Shown here: positions 5,282-7,849 of the stretch, piece after piece
Layout of the letters: each line of letters starts with the position of its first letter
How positions within the stretch are numbered: position 1 is the first letter of the stretch
Assembly (NCBI GenBank): GCA_947565255.1
Contig: CANOFI010000103.1
Location: 1-7,849 of the forward strand
From: an uncultured Lachnospiraceae bacterium
GTDB taxonomy: Bacteria; Bacillota; Clostridia; Lachnospirales; Lachnospiraceae
DNA: 7,849 nucleotides
Direction: 5' to 3'
Notes under the pieces: generated by a model
What the model was told of the DNA's origin: nothing
Databases searched by the model: none
Seen by the model: only the letters and a program-made list of their open reading frames with translations
Position numbers and translations under genes: made by a program

Positions 5282-5995
5282 TTACTTTTTATCCTGCTTA
5301 TGTTTTTCCTGTCTTTTTTTCAACACCTGCCGGTTGTAAGTCAGGTGCATCACCATGGCGCACCTTGCACCCACCGGATCCCGGTCCAGAATCGCATTAA
5401 CAATCGCGCGGTGCGTCTCAATCGTTTCTTTCATCAGAGTTCGATGGGTCAGGTTGGCAAAGGTCAGGACTGCCGTATTGATAATGGGAATCAAAGTTTC
5501 TACCACACGGTTTTTGCTGCACCGGGCAATACAGGTATGAAACGCAATATCTTTCGGGATATGGTTCTTTCCATTAATATACATCTGCTCCGTCTCATCA
5601 CATAACTGCAAAAGCTGCTTCAATTCTTCTTTTGTAGCTAGTTCCGCTGCCAAAGCAGCAATGTCCGGCTCAATCATCAGCCGCACTTCAAAAAGCTCCA
5701 GCGCCAGCTTATATTTGTCCTGCAGCTTAGAAAGTCCAAGCGGGTCATCCTCTGTGGAACGGGTACTCATTACATAAGTCCCGGAGCCTCTTTTGACCTC
5801 TAAGATTCCTTTTGACACCAGTCCCTTTACGGCTTCGCGGATGGTGCTCCTTCCCACGCCGAACTTCTCCGCCAGTTCGAATTCGTTGGGGAGCCGCTGC
5901 CCGATTGCAATCGGCTCCTGTAAAATATAATTCATCAGCTCGTCTTCGATTTGCTCACCCAGCAATTTTTTGTCCAGCTTATCAAATTGATACAT
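5282..5995 (-). CDS. GntR-family (FadR/FCD subfamily) transcriptional regulator
   Basis: This 237-residue DNA-binding protein probably represses the adjacent sugar-acid genes until an acid ligand binds. The N-terminal winged helix-turn-helix is typical of GntR proteins: RLPNEFELAEKFGVGRSTIR (34-53), then EAVKGLVSKGILEVKRGSGTYV (54-75). The C-terminal all-helical FCD ligand domain (about 95-225) keeps the metal-site pattern Asp149, His153, His195 and His217, which in FCD proteins holds a divalent metal that contacts carboxylate ligands. The ATG at 5995 has AAGGAG 9-10 bases upstream. Length matches the subfamily. It lies upstream of the permease on the same strand, separated by 378 bp with three copies of a palindrome that is its probable target. 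No such copy lies at its own promoter, so direct autoregulation is not evident. The exact ligand (gluconate, KDG or another acid) cannot be read from sequence. Confidence 0.9.
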   Translation of the reverse strand: MYQFDKLDKKLLGEQIEDELMNYILQEPIAIGQRLPNEFELAEKFGVGRSTIREAVKGLVSKGILEVKRGSGTYVMSTRSTEDDPLGLSKLQDKYKLALELFEVRLMIEPDIAALAAELATKEELKQLLQLCDETEQMYINGKNHIPKDIAFHTCIARCSKNRVVETLIPIINTAVLTFANLTHRTLMKETIETHRAIVNAILDRDPVGARCAMVMHLTYNRQVLKKRQEKHKQDKK

Positions 5996-6033
5996 CGCTG
6001 CCCACTCCTTTTGCCTGTATAATTTCTCCTCTC

Positions 6034-6062
6034 ATTATAACGTGCCTCTTTTCATTCAGCAA
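6034..6062 (-). promoter_or_regulatory. Sigma-70 promoter of the GntR-family regulator gene
   Basis: The minus strand has a perfect TATAAT (6034-6039) and TTGCTG (6057-6062; only TTG matches) with a 17-bp spacer. Transcription would start near 6027, about 30 bases before the ATG. The strong -10 and weak -35 suit modest constitutive expression. No ATACATC/GATGTAT palindrome overlaps it. Confidence 0.65.
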
Positions 6063-6078
6063 CTGTTTTTATTTTAGG

Positions 6079-6115
6079 AATTTTAAGACACGCTGCAAAA
6101 ACGTGCCTTAAAATT
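6079..6115 (-). terminator. Hairpin terminator of the arsC-like/YwqG operon
   Basis: Arms 6079-6092 and 6102-6115 pair over 14 positions with one mismatch (core TTTTAAGACACG / CGTGCCTTAAAA) around a 9-base loop. It lies 10 bp after the YwqG-family stop codon and just before the regulator promoter, the usual place for an operon end. The T-tract after the stem is short and interrupted, so termination may be partial; the AT-rich stem base would let it work in either direction. Confidence 0.6.
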
Positions 6116-6124
6116 TATTTACTA

Positions 6125-6859
6125 CTAACAGCACTGCCAGTCATACTCCGCACCCGAAAAATCCCGTTTCAGCAAATCCTCCCTGGGAATCAGAAACGTA
6201 CAGTTTCCCGAATCGCCGAACATAAGCCCGCAGACATCATCAATATCGAGCTGCAGAAGCACCTCATCACAGCTTCCATCCTCAAAATACTCCGGTGCAT
6301 TCTGGACAAAATACGGATATCCGCCAATCCGGCTGCCGGAAGCATAACACAAATCATGCAGTGCATCTGCCTCCTCTTTATCTGCCTTATCATAAAACAA
6401 TTCATAAAACTTCTCTGAAGAGGTTGTAAGCGGCATTTCCCTCTGCTCAAAATTCATTTTGCCACTGTCCGAAAACGGCTCGTACTCCTCATAATGCCCG
6501 CGGTATGGATTCTCCTTCATCAGGCGCGCCTCATCCCTGCTATACTCCTCAATATAAAGAACCTTACACGCCTCGTCCAGTCCATACGGCTCAATGTCCT
6601 CAATATAAAACTGCAGAATCCCCTTATCCGGAAAATCCTTAAGCGGCGGCATTTCCTCCAGATTAATCTGCGCCAGGAACATCATTGGCCTTCCATTGGC
6701 CCCAACCGGATAATCCTCCGGCCGCTCCAGGTATGGGCATCCGCCCAGCTTGCTCTCCCACGGCTTTGTCTCCTCCAGGGTAAATGTAATCTCATTGGAC
6801 TGCCGCAGCGTTTTCTCCAAACCTTCTCTGAACCGTTCCAGGTTAGCCGGTAACTTCAT
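6125..6859 (-). CDS. YwqG-family protein (DUF1963)
   Basis: This 244-residue, acidic, soluble protein carries the YwqG/DUF1963 pattern. Visible motifs are ESKLGGCPYLERPEDYP (35-51), FLAQINLEEMPPLKDFPDKG (61-80) followed by ILQFYI, SRIGGYPYFVQ (176-186), LLQLDIDDVCGLMFGDSGNC in the C-terminal part, and the closing YDWQCC (239-244), a common ending in this family. No signal peptide or membrane segment is visible. The ATG at 6859 is preceded by GGAGGAG about 7 bases upstream. The biochemical role of the family is not established. In Bacillus subtilis the namesake gene lies close to a secreted-toxin cluster, and the two-copy GG-P-Y-P repeat suggests an internally duplicated beta-rich fold. It follows the unrecognised 170-residue protein by 32 bp and is probably the last gene of that operon. 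Confidence 0.85.
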   Translation of the reverse strand: MKLPANLERFREGLEKTLRQSNEITFTLEETKPWESKLGGCPYLERPEDYPVGANGRPMMFLAQINLEEMPPLKDFPDKGILQFYIEDIEPYGLDEACKVLYIEEYSRDEARLMKENPYRGHYEEYEPFSDSGKMNFEQREMPLTTSSEKFYELFYDKADKEEADALHDLCYASGSRIGGYPYFVQNAPEYFEDGSCDEVLLQLDIDDVCGLMFGDSGNCTFLIPREDLLKRDFSGAEYDWQCC

Positions 6860-6891
6860 ATAAAACTCCTCCTTTTTTCAAATATACTCAT

Positions 6892-7404
6892 TTACATCAC
6901 ATGCAGGTCCTGAAAGACCAGCACGATTTTGTCATTGTCCCATTTTTTCATCCAGAACCGGGCTGTCAGATCGCTGATTTCACCGTTCAGCAGAAATTTA
7001 TCATAGTGAATATCCCCTATCACACGTTCATAATCTTTTACCATCATCATTCTGCCCTGCTCTCTGGTCAGGGTAAAATAGTCAATCTTTATGGCCTCCA
7101 GAACCTCGTCCTTATAAGGACTATTCAAAAGAGAGGTCGCCTTATAATCAGCAGATCCGAATTCTTCCTGCGCCTCCTTTCTTGTATAGCCAGGGCAGCC
7201 GTACGTATAAATAGCCGATTCGAGCAGCCAGGGCGTCCATTCTAGATCCGGGCAGTCGCAGGGAAACATGGCGAAGGCCTCGTCATATTTTTCCTGCGCC
7301 AGAAGCTCGGTCCAGTCAGTCAGGACATTTAAAATATCCTCTCTGACAGCATTTTTCGGTAACAGGTTCATTTCCATCAGCACCTTTTCGAATTTTTCAC
7401 ACAC
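6892..7404 (-). CDS. Uncharacterised 170-residue protein, possibly DUF7668-like C-terminus
   Basis: I do not firmly recognise this protein. It is soluble, acidic and without signal peptide or membrane segments. Residues 18-60 look helical (VREDILNVLTDWTELLAQEKY), followed by a Cys/Trp/Pro-rich part (CDCPDLEWTPWLLESAIYTYG). The C-terminus is beta-like: GEISDLTARFWMKK and a closing VLVFQDLHVM. The 'G-SDLTA-F … D-HV' ending recalls DUF7668-type proteins, which are of unknown function; this is recall only. The start is GTG at 7404, 3 bases after the TAG of the arsC-like gene, with AAAGGA about 9 bases upstream inside that gene's end, so translation is probably coupled. An in-frame ATG at about codon 10 is an alternative start. 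The setting between an ArsC/Spx-like protein and a YwqG protein gives no clear role; a small housekeeping, stress or immunity-type protein are all possible. Confidence 0.7.
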   Translation of the reverse strand: MCEKFEKVLMEMNLLPKNAVREDILNVLTDWTELLAQEKYDEAFAMFPCDCPDLEWTPWLLESAIYTYGCPGYTRKEAQEEFGSADYKATSLLNSPYKDEVLEAIKIDYFTLTREQGRMMMVKDYERVIGDIHYDKFLLNGEISDLTARFWMKKWDNDKIVLVFQDLHVM

Positions 7405-7407
7405 ACC

Positions 7408-7767
7408 CTAATCCTTTGTGCCGATTGCAGCCTCCCATTCTTTTTCTCTGAAGCCAACCAGCACAAAGCTGCCGCCGTCCAGAATCGGCCGTTTCACCAG
7501 CATGCCGTCAGAAGCCAGAAGTTCATATTGTTTTTCCTCATCCAGTTCGGCAAGCCTGTCCTTCAACTGCATTTCTCTGTAAAGAACACCGCTTGTATTA
7601 AAGAAACGTTTTAAAGGCAGTCCGCTTTTCCTGTGCCATTCCTTAAGCTCTGCAACAGAAGGGTTCTGCTCCCTGATATGGCGGTCTTCAAAAGTAACCT
7701 TCCGGTCCTCCAGCCATTTTTTTGCTTTTTTGCAGGTGGAACATGTTGGGTATTCCAAAAATATCAT
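7408..7767 (-). CDS. ArsC/Spx-family thioredoxin-fold protein
   Basis: This 119-residue cytoplasmic protein belongs to the ArsC/Spx/YffB thioredoxin-like family. It begins with a beta strand (MIFLEYP) leading straight to a CxxC redox motif, CSTC (Cys9 and Cys12), followed by the KKAKKWLE helix. The family segment HIREQNPSVAELKEW (30-44) and the cis-proline region LVKRPIL (90-96) are present. The LPLKRFFNTSG stretch (50-60) is usual for 'arsenate reductase family' proteins of clostridia. True arsenate reductases of this fold rely on a single Cys and a set of Arg residues, so the CxxC and the lack of other ars genes argue for a Spx/MgsR-like or general disulfide role rather than arsenic resistance. 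The ATG at 7767 has AGAGGAG about 7-8 bases upstream. It starts 23 bp after the stop of a partial upstream gene and ends 3 bp before the next start, as in an operon. Confidence 0.85.
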   Translation of the reverse strand: MIFLEYPTCSTCKKAKKWLEDRKVTFEDRHIREQNPSVAELKEWHRKSGLPLKRFFNTSGVLYREMQLKDRLAELDEEKQYELLASDGMLVKRPILDGGSFVLVGFREKEWEAAIGTKD

Positions 7768-7790
7768 GATTTTCTCCTCTCAAATTTTAT

Positions 7791-7849
7791 TCATTCAGCA
7801 CCACAACTAGGCAATATAGTAGCGACCTTTACACCTTCAGATCCTAAAG
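7791..7849 (-). CDS. 3' end of an unidentified upstream gene (partial)
   Basis: Read on the minus strand, 18 codons from the window edge run to TGA at 7791-7793 and give LGSEGVKVATILPSCGAE. The alternating hydrophobic pattern and natural codon use look like a true C-terminus. The stop lies 23 bp before the arsC-like start, with a normal ribosome site between, so this is probably the preceding operon gene. The product cannot be named from so short a tail. Confidence 0.45.
   Translation of the reverse strand, partial: LGSEGVKVATILPSCGAE

Noticed and set aside
5579..5587. ATACATCTG half-site inside the regulator gene, and another ATACATC at its start codon (5990-5996)
   Set aside because: Only one arm is present in each; the second is simply the start codon context.
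7408..7767. Arsenic resistance gene arsC
   Set aside because: CxxC active site, no arsR/arsB/acr3 neighbour; only the fold family is supported.
1..7849. CRISPR array, tRNA, rRNA, riboswitch or intact insertion sequence
   Set aside because: No regularly spaced repeats, cloverleaf, conserved rRNA stretches, recognisable aptamer or full transposase was seen on either strand.

Overview
The window looks like a chromosomal piece of a low-to-mid-GC Firmicute, most probably a gut clostridium of the Lachnospiraceae type. This is inferred from the AGGAGG-type ribosome binding sites, the KdgK and GntP protein styles, a YwqG-family (DUF1963) protein, and the remains of a serine recombinase with a DUF4368-like C-terminus. 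Every intact gene is on the minus strand, so transcription runs from high to low coordinates.

Right part (7849 to about 6080): the last 18 codons of an unidentified gene, then an ArsC/Spx-like thioredoxin-fold protein, a 170-residue protein I do not recognise, and a YwqG-family protein. Spacing is tight (23 bp, 3 bp, 32 bp), so this looks like one operon. It closes at a 14-bp-stem hairpin (6079-6115).

Middle and left part (6062 to 355): a sugar-acid catabolic module. It comprises an FCD-type GntR regulator (5282-5995), a GntP-family gluconate-type permease (3527-4903), an IlvD/Edd-family dehydratase (1587-3344) and a PfkB kinase of the 2-keto-3-deoxygluconate kinase type (355-1443). Read together, the permease imports an aldonate (gluconate is the simplest guess), the dehydratase makes 2-keto-3-deoxygluconate, and KdgK phosphorylates it to KDPG. 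This is the semiphosphorylative (modified) Entner-Doudoroff route known from clostridia. The KDPG aldolase that would finish the route is not in the window. The regulator has its own promoter (TATAAT at 6034-6039). The 378-bp gap between regulator and permease holds a regulatory assembly: three copies of a palindrome with core ATACATCTGATGTAT or a near variant, a good sigma-70 promoter whose -35 box overlaps one copy, a terminator-like hairpin, and a strong orphan Shine-Dalgarno that could drive a 21-codon leader peptide lying across another operator copy. Two further intergenic stretches carry dyads: one at a possible dehydratase promoter (3425-3473) and an 86-bp inverted-repeat element before kdgK (1487-1572).

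Left edge (1-354): no intact gene. It holds a 22-codon 3' end of an unidentified plus-strand reading frame and the decayed C-terminus of a large serine recombinase, which stops 5 bp from the kdgK stop codon. This suggests a decayed mobile element next to the sugar-acid cluster.

No CRISPR array, rRNA, tRNA or intact insertion sequence was seen. I do not see a clearly novel defence or biosynthetic system. The most unusual material is regulatory and intergenic.
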